The notes under the pieces: model-generated
What the model was told of the DNA's origin: nothing
Database searches by the model: none
The model's input: the letters and a program-made list of their open reading frames with translations, nothing else
Translations under genes and position numbers: made by a program
DNA from: Acidimicrobiaceae bacterium
GTDB taxonomy: Bacteria > Actinomycetota > Acidimicrobiia > Acidimicrobiales > MedAcidi-G1
Direction of reading: 5' to 3'
DNA length: 64,000 nucleotides
NCBI GenBank assembly: GCA_002717365.1
Contig: PBDJ01000027.1
Location: 1-64,000, forward strand
In this document: piece after piece, positions 8,803 through 17,451 of the stretch
Position numbering within the stretch: position 1 is the first letter of the stretch
How the letters are laid out: every line of letters starts with the position of its first letter

Positions 8803-9332
8803 CGGCCGGGGTCTCGCCCCTAGACCGTCTGGTCGCCGAGGCCGAGATTCGCCAACTGGTGGCCCGCTACGCGGTGGCCACCGACCGCCGAGACCTCGAC
8901 GCGCTAGTTGCCCTGTTCGTTCCCGACGTGCGGGTAAGACGCGACGCCAACGGACACGATGCCCTTCGGGAATCCTTCGCTGAGCAGCTCCGATCCGTCG
9001 GGGTGACCATCCTCAACGTGGGCACCCATCAGATCGACTTGCAGGGACCCGACGACGCCACCGGCCACGTGTATTGTAAGGCCGAGGTTCAGGACGGCGA
9101 CCGGTGGATTCACCAAGCCATCCGCTATGACGACACCTACCGACGTGTCGACGGTGTCTGGCTCTTCGTCCGTCGCATCCACCAACTCTTCTACGGAGCT
9201 GAGGTCGGGGCTAGCCCTCTGGGCCTTCCGCCCGCCAACTGGCCCCGTAACCACGATGGCTGGGGCACGCTGCCCGCCGCTGATCCCACCTGGCAGGAGT
9301 TCACCGGACCAGAGGCCACGGGGTTGGGCTGA
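8799..9332 (+). CDS. NTF2-like (SnoaL-type) protein 2
   Basis: 177 aa from the GTG at 8799, which overlaps the previous stop by 4 bp. The ORF track's earlier start at 8766 lies inside the upstream gene and is less likely. The N-terminal 'EAEIRQLVARYAVATDRRDLDALVALFVPDV' is the SnoaL/NTF2 signature helix pair, followed by 'ATGHVYCKAEVQDGDRWIHQAIRYDDTYRRVDGVWLF'-like strands. It is related in layout to the preceding protein. Its stop (9330-9332) overlaps the ATG of aceK by 1 bp, placing all three genes in one coupled operon. No catalytic role is assigned. Confidence 0.8.
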   Translation: MTAGVSPLDRLVAEAEIRQLVARYAVATDRRDLDALVALFVPDVRVRRDANGHDALRESFAEQLRSVGVTILNVGTHQIDLQGPDDATGHVYCKAEVQDGDRWIHQAIRYDDTYRRVDGVWLFVRRIHQLFYGAEVGASPLGLPPANWPRNHDGWGTLPAADPTWQEFTGPEATGLG

Positions 9333-11098
9333 TGGCAGACGAACCTACTTCCGAGGCGGCAGGACGACAGATCTCCGACACAATCCTGGCCGGTTTCGTG
9401 GACTACATCGCCGGGTTCCGAAAGGTCTCCAAACGGGCCCAGCGCCACTTCGCCGAACGGGAGTGGACCGAACAGGACGACGATTCGCGCCAGCGTCTGG
9501 ACCTTCACCGGTCCACCGTCCTCGAGACCGTGGACCATGTCCGACCACTAGTCGACGGGGTAGCTGACCGGCGCGGCGTCTGGCGGACTGCTCGATCCCA
9601 CTACAAGCGCCGGGTGGCCCAGCGGTCCGACCTTGTACTGGCCGAGACCTTCTTCAACTCGGTAACTCGAAGAGTCTTCACCACCATCGGAGTGGACAAC
9701 GATGTGGAATTGCGCTGGTTCGGTGCCACATCAGTCCCCCGGGGCGAGGGGCGAGCCGAACTGTTCACCACGGCAACCCGAGTTCGGGACACGGCGGCCA
9801 TGGTCCGCGAGATTCTGGGGGCCTACGACTTCGGCGCCCCGTGGGCCGACCTGGAAGCCGACTCTCGTCAGGTGGCAGCCCGTATCGACTCCTACCTCCT
9901 CGAGGAGTGGGACAGTCTGGAAGCCGACGGAATCGACATGCTGCGACCTGTCTTTTACCGAAATAAGGCTGCCTACCTGGTGGGCCGCCTGAGCCAGCTC
10001 AACCGGATCACCCCCATCGTGTTCCCTATCCTCCACGAGGACGACGGCCTGAGGATCGACACGGTGCTGGTCACCGAGTCCCAGGCCAGCCGCCTATTTA
10101 GCTTCACCCGGTCGTACTTCTTCGTGGAATGGCCCAACCCGTCGGAACTGGTGGGCTTCTTGAAGTCACTGCTGCCTAGAAAGTCTCTGGCCGAGCTCTA
10201 CACAGCGGTCGGCTTCCCTCAGCACGGCAAGACCAGCCTTTACCGCTCCCTATACCGGCACCTCGAACACTCTCACGACAAGTTCGTCCGTACTCGAGGC
10301 ACGCCAGGCATGGTCATGGCCGTCTTCACGCTGGTGTCGTTCAACGTGGTGTTCAAGATCATCAAGGACCGGTTCGATCCGCCCAAGAACACCACTCGGG
10401 AGGCGGTGAAACGCCGCTACGCCCTGGTGTACAACCGTGACCGGGTCGGCCGCATGGTGGAAGCCTGGGAATTTGAGAACCTGTCCTTTGACCGGGACCG
10501 CTTCGACCCCGAATTGCTTGACGACCTACTAGCGACCGCGGCGGATTCAGTCTGGGTGGAGGGCGACCGGGTAGTCATCAACCACGTCTACAGCGAGCGG
10601 CAGGTATACCCACTGAATCTCTACCTGCGGGAGATGACGACCGACAAGGCGGTAGCGGCGGCCATCGACTGGGGCTGGGCCATCAAAGATCTGGCGGCAG
10701 CCAACGTGTTCCCCGGCGACCTGTTCACTAAGAACTTCGGGGTGACCAACCACGGCAACGTCGTCTTCTACGACTACGACGAGCTCGTGTTACTGGAGGA
10801 GTGTCGATTCCGGTCCATCCCCCAGTCCGATGACCCATCCGACGAAATGCGCTCTCAGCCGTGGTTCTCCATCGAGCCGGGCGACGTGTTTCCTGAGCAG
10901 TTTCCGACCTTCATGGCCTTCCCTAACGACGTGTCACCCGAGGTCCGTCAAAGGTTCGACGAGGTGCACTCCGACCTGTACACCCCGGTCTTCTGGAAAG
11001 GAGTTCAGGCCAGTCTCGCTCGCCGAGACCTGCCCGACTTCTATCCGTATGTTGAGGGCCTCCGATTTCGCCGTAGGCCGACCGAGGCGCTCGGTTAG
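9332..11098 (+). CDS. aceK: Isocitrate dehydrogenase kinase/phosphatase
   Basis: 588 aa bifunctional enzyme that phosphorylates and dephosphorylates isocitrate dehydrogenase at the TCA/glyoxylate branch point. Recognised from the N-terminal regulatory region ('ILAGFVDYIAGFRKVSKRAQ', 'LAETFFNSVTRRVF') and the kinase half ('FTRSYFFVEWPNPSELVGFL'). 'YPLNLYLREM', 'DLAAANVFPGDLFTKNFGVT' and 'VVFYDYDELVLLEECRF' (catalytic and DYDE metal-binding segments) are also present. Length equals the family norm of about 570-600. It is coupled to the preceding NTF2-like gene and followed 9 bp later by rpe. AceK is best known from proteobacteria, so its presence in an actinobacterial context suggests old horizontal transfer (inference). 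No aceA, aceB or icd is in the window. Confidence 0.93.
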   Translation: MADEPTSEAAGRQISDTILAGFVDYIAGFRKVSKRAQRHFAEREWTEQDDDSRQRLDLHRSTVLETVDHVRPLVDGVADRRGVWRTARSHYKRRVAQRSDLVLAETFFNSVTRRVFTTIGVDNDVELRWFGATSVPRGEGRAELFTTATRVRDTAAMVREILGAYDFGAPWADLEADSRQVAARIDSYLLEEWDSLEADGIDMLRPVFYRNKAAYLVGRLSQLNRITPIVFPILHEDDGLRIDTVLVTESQASRLFSFTRSYFFVEWPNPSELVGFLKSLLPRKSLAELYTAVGFPQHGKTSLYRSLYRHLEHSHDKFVRTRGTPGMVMAVFTLVSFNVVFKIIKDRFDPPKNTTREAVKRRYALVYNRDRVGRMVEAWEFENLSFDRDRFDPELLDDLLATAADSVWVEGDRVVINHVYSERQVYPLNLYLREMTTDKAVAAAIDWGWAIKDLAAANVFPGDLFTKNFGVTNHGNVVFYDYDELVLLEECRFRSIPQSDDPSDEMRSQPWFSIEPGDVFPEQFPTFMAFPNDVSPEVRQRFDEVHSDLYTPVFWKGVQASLARRDLPDFYPYVEGLRFRRRPTEALG

Positions 11099-11107
11099 GG
11101 TCAAGCC

Positions 11108-11779
11108 GTGGCCCGCCCCCTGTCCATCGCTCCGTCGGTTCTGCCGGTCGACTTCTCTCGCCTAGGTGACGAAATCATGGCCCTGGAGAAAGCCGGGGTG
11201 GATCTCATCCACTGGGACGTCATGGACGGCGTGTTCGTCCCCAACCTGACCTTCGGCCCCGACGTGATCGCCTCTACCCGACCGTTGGTCGACTTGGAGT
11301 TTGAGGCCCACCTGATGGTTGTTGAGCCCGACCGTCTGGTGGAACGCTACGTGGAGGCGGGCTGTTCGACGGTGCTGGTCCACGCCGAGGCTTGCGATCA
11401 CCTCCACCGAACGCTGACCTATATCGCCGACCTGGGAGCCACCCCCGGCGTGGCACTGAACCCGCACACCCCGGCCGAGGTAATCCGCAACGTACGCGAT
11501 CTGGTTGGGGTAGTTCTCGTTATGACTGTTAACCCGGGCTTCGGCGGGCAGTCCTACATCGAGACCATGGAATCCAAGGTGGTCGAGGTGACATCGCTGC
11601 TCGACGGCTACGACTGTGCCGTCGAGGTGGACGGCGGCATCGGCCCGACCACGGTAGGCGCCGTGGTAGCCGCTGGCGCCGACCGGCTGGTGTCGGGCAG
11701 CGCCCTATTCCGAGATGACAAAGGCCTTGAACACGCTGTGGCTGACCTTCGGGCCCATGCCGAAGCGGCGCAGGCCTGA
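11108..11779 (+). CDS. rpe: Ribulose-phosphate 3-epimerase
   Basis: 223 aa TIM-barrel enzyme interconverting ribulose-5-phosphate and xylulose-5-phosphate in the pentose phosphate pathway. Metal and catalytic residues are in 'IHWDVMDGVFVPNLTFGP' (His and Asp) and 'FEAHLMV' (His), followed by 'VLVMTVNPGFGGQ' and 'AVEVDGGIG' (second Asp). Length is standard. It begins with GTG 9 bp after the aceK stop, so it is probably in the same transcription unit. Confidence 0.95.
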   Translation: MARPLSIAPSVLPVDFSRLGDEIMALEKAGVDLIHWDVMDGVFVPNLTFGPDVIASTRPLVDLEFEAHLMVVEPDRLVERYVEAGCSTVLVHAEACDHLHRTLTYIADLGATPGVALNPHTPAEVIRNVRDLVGVVLVMTVNPGFGGQSYIETMESKVVEVTSLLDGYDCAVEVDGGIGPTTVGAVVAAGADRLVSGSALFRDDKGLEHAVADLRAHAEAAQA

Positions 11780-11806
11780 CCGGACACGCCGCTACCCTGC
11801 GCCGTC

Positions 11807-12424
11807 ATGGACACCCCTCTCGCTCCCCCTCCCCTGACCCGCGCCACGTCTGTCGATACCGAAGGCTTGGAGCTTGGACGCTTCGACGTCTACACCCGCC
11901 TGCTGAAAGACCGCATCGTCTTCCTGGGAACCGACGTCAACGACGACGTGGCGAACTTCATCATCGCCCAGATGCTCTTCCTGGAAGCTCAGGATCCCGA
12001 CAAGCCGATCTGGTTGTACGTCAACTCGCCCGGCGGGTCGGTGACATCAGGCATGGCTATCTACGACACCATGCAGTTTGTCGGTCCCGAGGTGGGCACC
12101 ATCTGTATGGGTCTGGGCGCATCGATGGGCCAATTTCTGTTGTGTGCTGGAGCTCCCGGTAAGCGTTACGCCCTACCCCACGCTCGAATCATGATGCATC
12201 AGCCTCTGGGCGGGGTCCGGGGCCAGGCATCTGATATCGCTATCCAGGCCGAGCAGATGGCATATACGAAGAAAATGCTCCAGGAGCGGATCGCCGAGCA
12301 CACCGGCCAGTCGGTGGAGACAATCGAAGCTGACAGTGACCGGGACCGGTGGTTCACCGCCGAGGAAGCCCGAGAGTACGGGATCATCGATCAGGTAATC
12401 GTGCGACGCGGAGAGATGCGCTGA
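11807..12424 (+). CDS. clpP: ATP-dependent Clp protease proteolytic subunit (ClpP)
   Basis: 205 aa serine peptidase subunit that forms the tetradecameric Clp chamber with ClpX or ClpC. The catalytic Ser sits in '[12 protein letters not shown]', the His in '[11 protein letters not shown]', and the C-terminal Asp region follows. '[18 protein letters not shown]' is the conserved C-terminal ClpP motif. The N-terminus is short and lacks an obvious long propeptide. Actinobacteria usually carry a clpP1-clpP2 tandem next to tig/clpX. This single copy next to rpe is probably an additional paralogue (inference). ATG at 11807. Confidence 0.93.
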   Translation: MDTPLAPPPLTRATSVDTEGLELGRFDVYTRLLKDRIVFLGTDVNDDVANFIIAQMLFLEAQDPDKPIWLYVNSPGGSVTSGMAIYDTMQFVGPEVGTICMGLGASMGQFLLCAGAPGKRYALPHARIMMHQPLGGVRGQASDIAIQAEQMAYTKKMLQERIAEHTGQSVETIEADSDRDRWFTAEEAREYGIIDQVIVRRGEMR

Positions 12425-12462
12425 GCCCCAGCTGATGACTTCCCGCCCGTAGGCTCATAGAA

Positions 12463-12544
12463 GCGGACGTGGCGGAACTGGCAGACGCACCGGCTTTAGG
12501 AGCCGGCGCCGAGAGGCGTGGGGGTTCGAGTCCCCCCGTCCGCA
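12463..12544 (+). tRNA. tRNA-Leu (anticodon UAG)
   Basis: 82-nt class II tRNA. The acceptor stem GCGGACG pairs with CGTCCGC, with discriminator A at 12544. The anticodon stem CCGGC/GCCGG encloses loop TTTAGGA with UAG at 12497-12499. A long variable arm (GCCGAGAGGC) and T-arm GGGGGTTCGAGTCCCCC are present. CCA is not encoded. No duplicated 3' end was noticed nearby, so this tRNA does not appear to be an integration site in the window. Confidence 0.96.
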
Positions 12545-12545
12545 C

Positions 12546-15026
12546 GTGACTGAACCATTCCCTGACATGTCGTCCGACCTCCAGGTTCTCGACGCACTGG
12601 TCGACGCTGCTCCGTCGGGAATGGCTCGACTGGATACCGAGGGCCGGCTGGTGCGGGTGAACGCGCGGTGGACGCAGGCCACCGGCCAGGATCCGATCGA
12701 TGCTCAAGGCGAGGGCTGGATCACGATCATCGACTCGGATGGTCGTTCAGAATTCCTAGCCGACCTTCGCCGAACTTTGGTCGACAGGGTAGCCCTCCGA
12801 GGCCGCCTCCGCCTTTTGCTCGACGACGGCACCTCTCGGTGGCTGGATCTATCCACGGTGCCTCTAACCGGCCTGGGTGATCTGGACGGTGCGCTGCTGA
12901 CCGTTACTGACATCTCCGACGACGTCGACGAGACACGGCGAGCCCACGAGTTGACACGGGTGCTGGAATCCAGCCCCGACCCGGTGGCCGTTCTGGACCC
13001 GTCAGGCGAGCTGGTGGTGTGGGCCAACGACGCCATGCTGCACCACATCGGCGGTCGGACCGGCACTACTCCCCCGCGGTTGTTGGACCTGCTGGACGGC
13101 TGGTCTCAGGCCCAGTACGCCACTACCGCCCTCCCTGCCGTGCGTAGTGGTGGGACGTGGCGAGGTGAACTGCGCCTGATTAGCGACGGTCCGGCAGTCC
13201 CAGTGTCTGCCGTGTTGGTGGCCCACCGCGATGCCGAAGGTGTAGTGGACGCCATCTCGATGATGGCCCGTGACCTTACTGACCTCCACGCAGCCCAGCA
13301 GCGGGTGGAGGCCACCGAGATGCGCCTGGCTGCTCTCGTAGAGCACGCATCGGACCTAGTGTGTGTAATCGGCGAAGACGGGCGAATCCTGTACGCCAGC
13401 CCGGCCGTGGCCCGCATCTTGGGCCGGGAGGCCCACGAAATGGAGGGCGTGCCGGTAGGCGAACTCGTACACCCCGACGACGTCGGTAAGTTGGCTGAAC
13501 GGGCTGAAGAGGTGGTAGCCCGACCGGGCATGTCGCCGGCCTTTGAAGCCCGGATCGCCCACGCCACCGGGGGCTGGCGCCACATGGAGATCGTGGCCAC
13601 CAATTTGTTGGGCAACCCTGCGGTAGCCGGTGTGGTGGTCAACGCCCGAGACGTAACCGAACGCGTAGAGGTAGCAGCGCAGCTTGAGGAGCGGGCGTTC
13701 CACGACGAGTTGACCGGGCTTCCTAACCGGGCACTGCTCTTGGACCGTCTGCAGGACGCCCTGCACCGGTCGGCGCGTCACGACCGGATGGTAGGCGTGC
13801 TGTTCTTGGATCTAGACCGGTTCAAGGTGGTCAATGACTCACTAGGACACGGAGCCGGCGATGACCTGCTTCGGGAAGCGGCTCGACGGCTGCTCCAAAC
13901 GGTGAGGCCTGGCGACACGGTGGCCCGCCTAGGTGGAGACGAGTTCGTAGTGGTAATCGGCGACATGATCCGTACCACTGACGCCCTTGCCGCCGCCGAG
14001 CGGGTGCGAACAGCTTTGGCCCGCCCCATCCTGCTGGGTAGCGACTCGACGGTGGTGTCGGCCAGCGTGGGAATCGCCGTAGCCCACGGTGCCGAGACAC
14101 CAGCCGACCTCCTACGGGACGCCGATACGGCCATGTACCGGGCTAAGGAGCAGGGTCGGGACCGGGCCGAGTTGTTCGGGGACCACCTACGAGCCCAGGC
14201 GGTGCGCCGCCATTCGGTCGAACAGGAGCTCCGGGCCGCCTTGGAGGAGGACCGGATCGAGGTCCACTTCCAGCCCGTGGTCCGCCTCTCGGACGGGGCG
14301 GTAACCGGCGCTGAGGCACTGGCCCGAATCCGCGGTACTTCAGGCGAGTTACTCCAGCCGGCCCAGTTCATCGACATCGCCGAGGACAGTGGCCTGATCG
14401 CTGACTTGGGGGCCCGGGTACTGACCATTGCCGTAGGCCGCCTGGCCACCTGGGAGGCCCGGCGAATCGGCGACGGCCCGACGCTCAGCGTGGCCGTCAA
14501 CGTCTCTGCCCGCCAGTTAGCCGATCCAACGTTCCCCACTGTTGTAGCCGACGCGGTTGCCGACAATGCCGTTCAGCCCGAGCAAGTGGCTTTGGAGTTC
14601 ACCGAGAGTGCCCTGATTGCCGCCAACCCGGTGACCGAGATGGTGCTCAGCGAGTTGACCGCTCTTGGGGTCCGGATCGGCCTCGACGACTTTGGGACCG
14701 GCTTCTCATCGCTGGCCTATCTGAAGCGCTTTCCCATTGACTTTCTGAAAATTGATCGGTCGTTCGTCTCTGGCTTGGACGAGCCGGAAGGTGGCGACGA
14801 GGGACGAGATGACACGGCCATCGTTACTGGGACGGTGGCTCTGGCCCACAGCCTGGGATTGCAGGTGGTGGCCGAGGGTGTGGAAACCGAATCGCAGCTG
14901 CGAAGCCTCCGACGCTTGCGGTGCGACCTGGCTCAGGGGTTCCACTTCTCCGAGCCGGTAACCGATGCCGAATTCGACCGCTTTCTTGGGCGTCGGTTCT
15001 CCGAGGCTCCGGTTTCGCCGAACTGA
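12546..15026 (+). CDS. PAS-PAS-PAS-GGDEF-EAL cyclic-di-GMP signalling protein
   Basis: About 820 aa cytoplasmic sensor. Three PAS-like domains occupy about residues 10-120, 130-245 and 260-375 (for example 'LVEHASDLVCVIGEDGRILY'). A diguanylate cyclase domain (about 380-545) has 'RLGGDEFVVVIGD' and an upstream RPGD that fits the inhibitory I-site. A phosphodiesterase EAL domain (about 560-815) has 'GAEALARI', 'DDFGTGFSSLAYLKRFP' and 'VVAEGVETESQL'. Both catalytic domains keep their key residues, so net synthesis or hydrolysis of c-di-GMP cannot be predicted. There are no transmembrane segments. The GTG at 12546 begins 1 bp after the tRNA. An ATG at 12567 (MSSDLQVLDAL) is an equally plausible start. 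Confidence 0.92.
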   Translation: MTEPFPDMSSDLQVLDALVDAAPSGMARLDTEGRLVRVNARWTQATGQDPIDAQGEGWITIIDSDGRSEFLADLRRTLVDRVALRGRLRLLLDDGTSRWLDLSTVPLTGLGDLDGALLTVTDISDDVDETRRAHELTRVLESSPDPVAVLDPSGELVVWANDAMLHHIGGRTGTTPPRLLDLLDGWSQAQYATTALPAVRSGGTWRGELRLISDGPAVPVSAVLVAHRDAEGVVDAISMMARDLTDLHAAQQRVEATEMRLAALVEHASDLVCVIGEDGRILYASPAVARILGREAHEMEGVPVGELVHPDDVGKLAERAEEVVARPGMSPAFEARIAHATGGWRHMEIVATNLLGNPAVAGVVVNARDVTERVEVAAQLEERAFHDELTGLPNRALLLDRLQDALHRSARHDRMVGVLFLDLDRFKVVNDSLGHGAGDDLLREAARRLLQTVRPGDTVARLGGDEFVVVIGDMIRTTDALAAAERVRTALARPILLGSDSTVVSASVGIAVAHGAETPADLLRDADTAMYRAKEQGRDRAELFGDHLRAQAVRRHSVEQELRAALEEDRIEVHFQPVVRLSDGAVTGAEALARIRGTSGELLQPAQFIDIAEDSGLIADLGARVLTIAVGRLATWEARRIGDGPTLSVAVNVSARQLADPTFPTVVADAVADNAVQPEQVALEFTESALIAANPVTEMVLSELTALGVRIGLDDFGTGFSSLAYLKRFPIDFLKIDRSFVSGLDEPEGGDEGRDDTAIVTGTVALAHSLGLQVVAEGVETESQLRSLRRLRCDLAQGFHFSEPVTDAEFDRFLGRRFSEAPVSPN

Positions 15027-15042
15027 TCTCGCCAATCAGCAA

Positions 15043-15636
15043 TCAGTCGTAGGCGGCTAGGCGCCGGGCCAGGATTCGAAAGGCCCGGCCCCGGTGCGAA
15101 ATGTTGTGCTTCTCGTCGCCCATTTCGGCAAAGGTCCGACCGTCGCCCTCGACGGGCACGAAGACTGGGTCGTAGCCGAATCCGCCGTCGCCAATCGGTG
15201 CTTCGGCGATACGACCCTCCACCGTTCCGGTGGCCATCACCTCGGTGCCGTCCGGGCGTCGTACGAGGGCCACGGTACGGAACCGGGCTGTGCGTCGACC
15301 GGCGGGAATCCCGTGGAGTTCGGACAGAAGCCGGGCCGTGTTGGCCGCCGAGTCTCCGTTGTCACCGGCGTAGCGGGCCGACCGTACGCCTGGCGCCCCA
15401 CCCAGAACGTCGACCTCCAGGCCGGTGTCGTCGGCCACCGCAGCTCGACCGGTGGCCTCACAGACAGCAACGGCCTTCAGCCGGGCATTGTCTTCGAGGG
15501 TGTCGCCGTCCTCGACCACGTCGGGGAGGTCGGGGGGTCGAGGTTCGAGCTCGACCAGGCCTTTGAGAACTAGGGAGATCTCGGCAACCTTGTCGGGGTT
15601 GGCACTGGCCACTACCAGCCGGGGCCGAACAGTCAC
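15043..15636 (-). CDS. rdgB: Non-canonical purine NTP pyrophosphatase (XTP/dITP diphosphatase, HAM1)
   Basis: 197 aa house-cleaning enzyme that hydrolyses XTP and dITP. The N-terminal 'LVVASANPDKVAEI', the 'EDGDTLEDNARLKA' and 'ADDTGLEVDVLGGAPGVRSA' motifs, 'GDGGFGYDPVFVP' and C-terminal 'EKHNISHRGRAF' are diagnostic. It starts with GTG at 15636 and lies 41 bp after rph on the same strand. It is the last gene of the mec-cysM-rph-rdgB unit, the order also seen around Rv1334-Rv1341 in M. tuberculosis. It converges on the GGDEF/EAL gene with a 16-bp gap. Confidence 0.95.
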   Translation of the reverse strand: MTVRPRLVVASANPDKVAEISLVLKGLVELEPRPPDLPDVVEDGDTLEDNARLKAVAVCEATGRAAVADDTGLEVDVLGGAPGVRSARYAGDNGDSAANTARLLSELHGIPAGRRTARFRTVALVRRPDGTEVMATGTVEGRIAEAPIGDGGFGYDPVFVPVEGDGRTFAEMGDEKHNISHRGRAFRILARRLAAYD

Positions 15637-15677
15637 GGCGCGGTCAGAGACGCTGTGTGGTGGCCCATGTCCAACTG

Positions 15678-16397
15678 TCAGGGGCGGGCAGGTGGGGGAT
15701 CGGCCAAAACAGTTCTTTGGGCGTCCACGATCTGGGAGATCCCAGTGGCTGCCAGGTCGACCAGAGCGTCGAGTTGGGACCGGTCGAAGGCCCGGCCCTC
15801 GGCGGTGCCCTGTACCTCGACGAAGCGTCCGGAGCCGGTCATAACCACGTTGAAGTCCACTTCGGCGATGGAGTCCTCGGAGTACGGGAGGTCCAGGAGG
15901 GGCGACCCATCCACAATGCCTACCGAAATAGCGGCCAGTTCGTCGAGGATCGGCAAAGCAGGCATGGTGCCATCAGCCACTAGTCGGGTGAAAGCGTCGT
16001 GGAGGGCGATGTAGCCGCCACAGATTGAGGCCGTCCGGGTACCTCCGTCGGCTTGGAGCACGTCGCAGTCCACCGTGACCTCCATCTCGGGCATGGCCTT
16101 CAGGTCGACCACGGCTCGCAACGAGCGAGCGATAAGCCGTTGGATCTCCTGGTCGCGCCCTGAGGTGCGGCGGCGGATCCGTTCGTTGCTGGACCCGGGG
16201 AGCATTGAGTACTCGGCGGTTACCCAACCCCGGCCGGTATTACGCAGCCATGGAGGGACGCCGTCGCCCAGTGAGGCGGTGCACAGCACCCGGGTCCGTC
16301 CGAAGGTGACCAGGCAGGAGCCAGCAGCCATCTCGGTGAAGTCTCGCTCGAAGGAGAGCGGTCGCAGTTCGTCGTCGGCGCGTCCGTCAGATCGCAC
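15678..16397 (-). CDS. rph: Ribonuclease PH
   Basis: 239 aa phosphorolytic 3'-5' exoribonuclease that trims tRNA 3' ends. 'FTEMAAGSCLVTFGRTRVLC', 'GWVTAEYSMLPGSSNER', 'EIQRLIARSLRAVVDL' and 'DCDVLQADGGTRTASICGGY' are the standard RNase PH blocks. The phosphate-binding Arg and catalytic Asp regions are intact. GTG start at 16397, 35 bp after cysM. Confidence 0.95.
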   Translation of the reverse strand: MRSDGRADDELRPLSFERDFTEMAAGSCLVTFGRTRVLCTASLGDGVPPWLRNTGRGWVTAEYSMLPGSSNERIRRRTSGRDQEIQRLIARSLRAVVDLKAMPEMEVTVDCDVLQADGGTRTASICGGYIALHDAFTRLVADGTMPALPILDELAAISVGIVDGSPLLDLPYSEDSIAEVDFNVVMTGSGRFVEVQGTAEGRAFDRSQLDALVDLAATGISQIVDAQRTVLADPPPARP

Positions 16398-16432
16398 GTG
16401 ACCTCCCGGTCGGCGACCGGTGTCCGGTCACC

Positions 16433-17392
16433 CTAGAAGTAGATGATGCTTTCAGCGTTGGCCGCCGCCTCATCAAGGTCGTCGGTCCAAGCACCAGTGG
16501 AAAGGTACTTCCACCCAGCGTCACAAACGACGAACACCACGGTGGCCGTCTCTCCCTCAGGGACCTGCTCGGCTACCCGGACCGCCCCGGCGAGGGCCGC
16601 TCCGGCCGAAAGGCCGGCGAAGATGCCGCACGTGTCGGCTAGTCGGCGCGTGTATTCGATGGACTCCCGGGGTCGCACGATGCGTTTGCCATCCAAGAGG
16701 TCGAGGCCGCCCCACTTCTCAAAGACCGGCGGGATGTACCCGTCGTCGAGGTTGCGGAGGCCTTGGACAAGTTCGCCGGAAGGCGGCTCGACGGCCAGTA
16801 CCTGTACGTCGGGCTTCTGTTCCTTGAGGTAGGTCCCAACGCCCATGAGGGTTCCACTGGTGCCCAGGCCGGCCACGAAGTGGGTGATGTCGGGGACGTC
16901 GCGCAGAATTTCCGGCCCGGTGGTCGTGTAGTGGGCCCGGGGGTTGGCTTCGTTGGCGTATTGGTAGAGGAACACCCACTCGGGGTTCTCGTCGGCCAGC
17001 TGACGGGCCAGGCGGACGGCACCGTTGGAGCCCTCCTCCCCGGGTGATGGGATGATCTCGGCTCCGAAGACCTCCAGAGTTTGGCGGCGTTCAGGTGACA
17101 CGTTCTCGGGCAACACGATCTTGATCGGGTAGCCACGGATGCGGGCAATCATGGCCAGGGCGATACCGGTGTTCCCGGAGGATGGTTCGATGATGGTGCA
17201 GCCGGGTACCAGGGTGCCGTCAGCTTCGGCCTCGACGACCATGGCCAGAGCGATGCGGTCCTTGACTGAACCGGCCGGGTTCTGACCTTCCATCTTGGCC
17301 AGCAGGCGGGCTGACGGGTTCGGGCTGAGCTCGCTCACGTCGACGATCGGCGTGTCGCCGATCAAGTCGAGTATGGAGGGGTGGACGGCCAT
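16433..17392 (-). CDS. cysM: Cysteine synthase, CysM type
   Basis: 319 aa PLP-dependent beta-replacement enzyme that makes L-cysteine. 'NPAGSVKDRIAL' contains the PLP Lys, 'EPSSGNTGIALAM' binds the substrate carboxylate, and 'GLGTSGTLMGVGTYL' binds the cofactor phosphate. It lies downstream of a Mec-type metalloprotease. In M. tuberculosis the mec-cysO-cysM trio uses O-phosphoserine and a CysO thiocarboxylate. This enzyme may belong to that branch, but the 59-bp gap leaves no room for cysO here. ATG at 17392. The alternative is an ordinary O-acetylserine sulfhydrylase. Confidence 0.9.
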   Translation of the reverse strand: MAVHPSILDLIGDTPIVDVSELSPNPSARLLAKMEGQNPAGSVKDRIALAMVVEAEADGTLVPGCTIIEPSSGNTGIALAMIARIRGYPIKIVLPENVSPERRQTLEVFGAEIIPSPGEEGSNGAVRLARQLADENPEWVFLYQYANEANPRAHYTTTGPEILRDVPDITHFVAGLGTSGTLMGVGTYLKEQKPDVQVLAVEPPSGELVQGLRNLDDGYIPPVFEKWGGLDLLDGKRIVRPRESIEYTRRLADTCGIFAGLSAGAALAGAVRVAEQVPEGETATVVFVVCDAGWKYLSTGAWTDDLDEAAANAESIIYF

Positions 17393-17451
17393 GGGGTGTC
17401 GTTCTGAGTTCGGGGGCGGCCGACCTAAAGGTGACCGATCTAGTCAGGATT

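Noticed and set aside
12463-12544. tRNA-Leu as a second integration site
   Set aside because: No repeat of its 3' end was noticed nearby, and the flanking genes look like ordinary chromosome.
13778-14566. 262-aa minus-strand ORF
   Set aside because: Ser/Arg-rich shadow of the GGDEF/EAL coding region.
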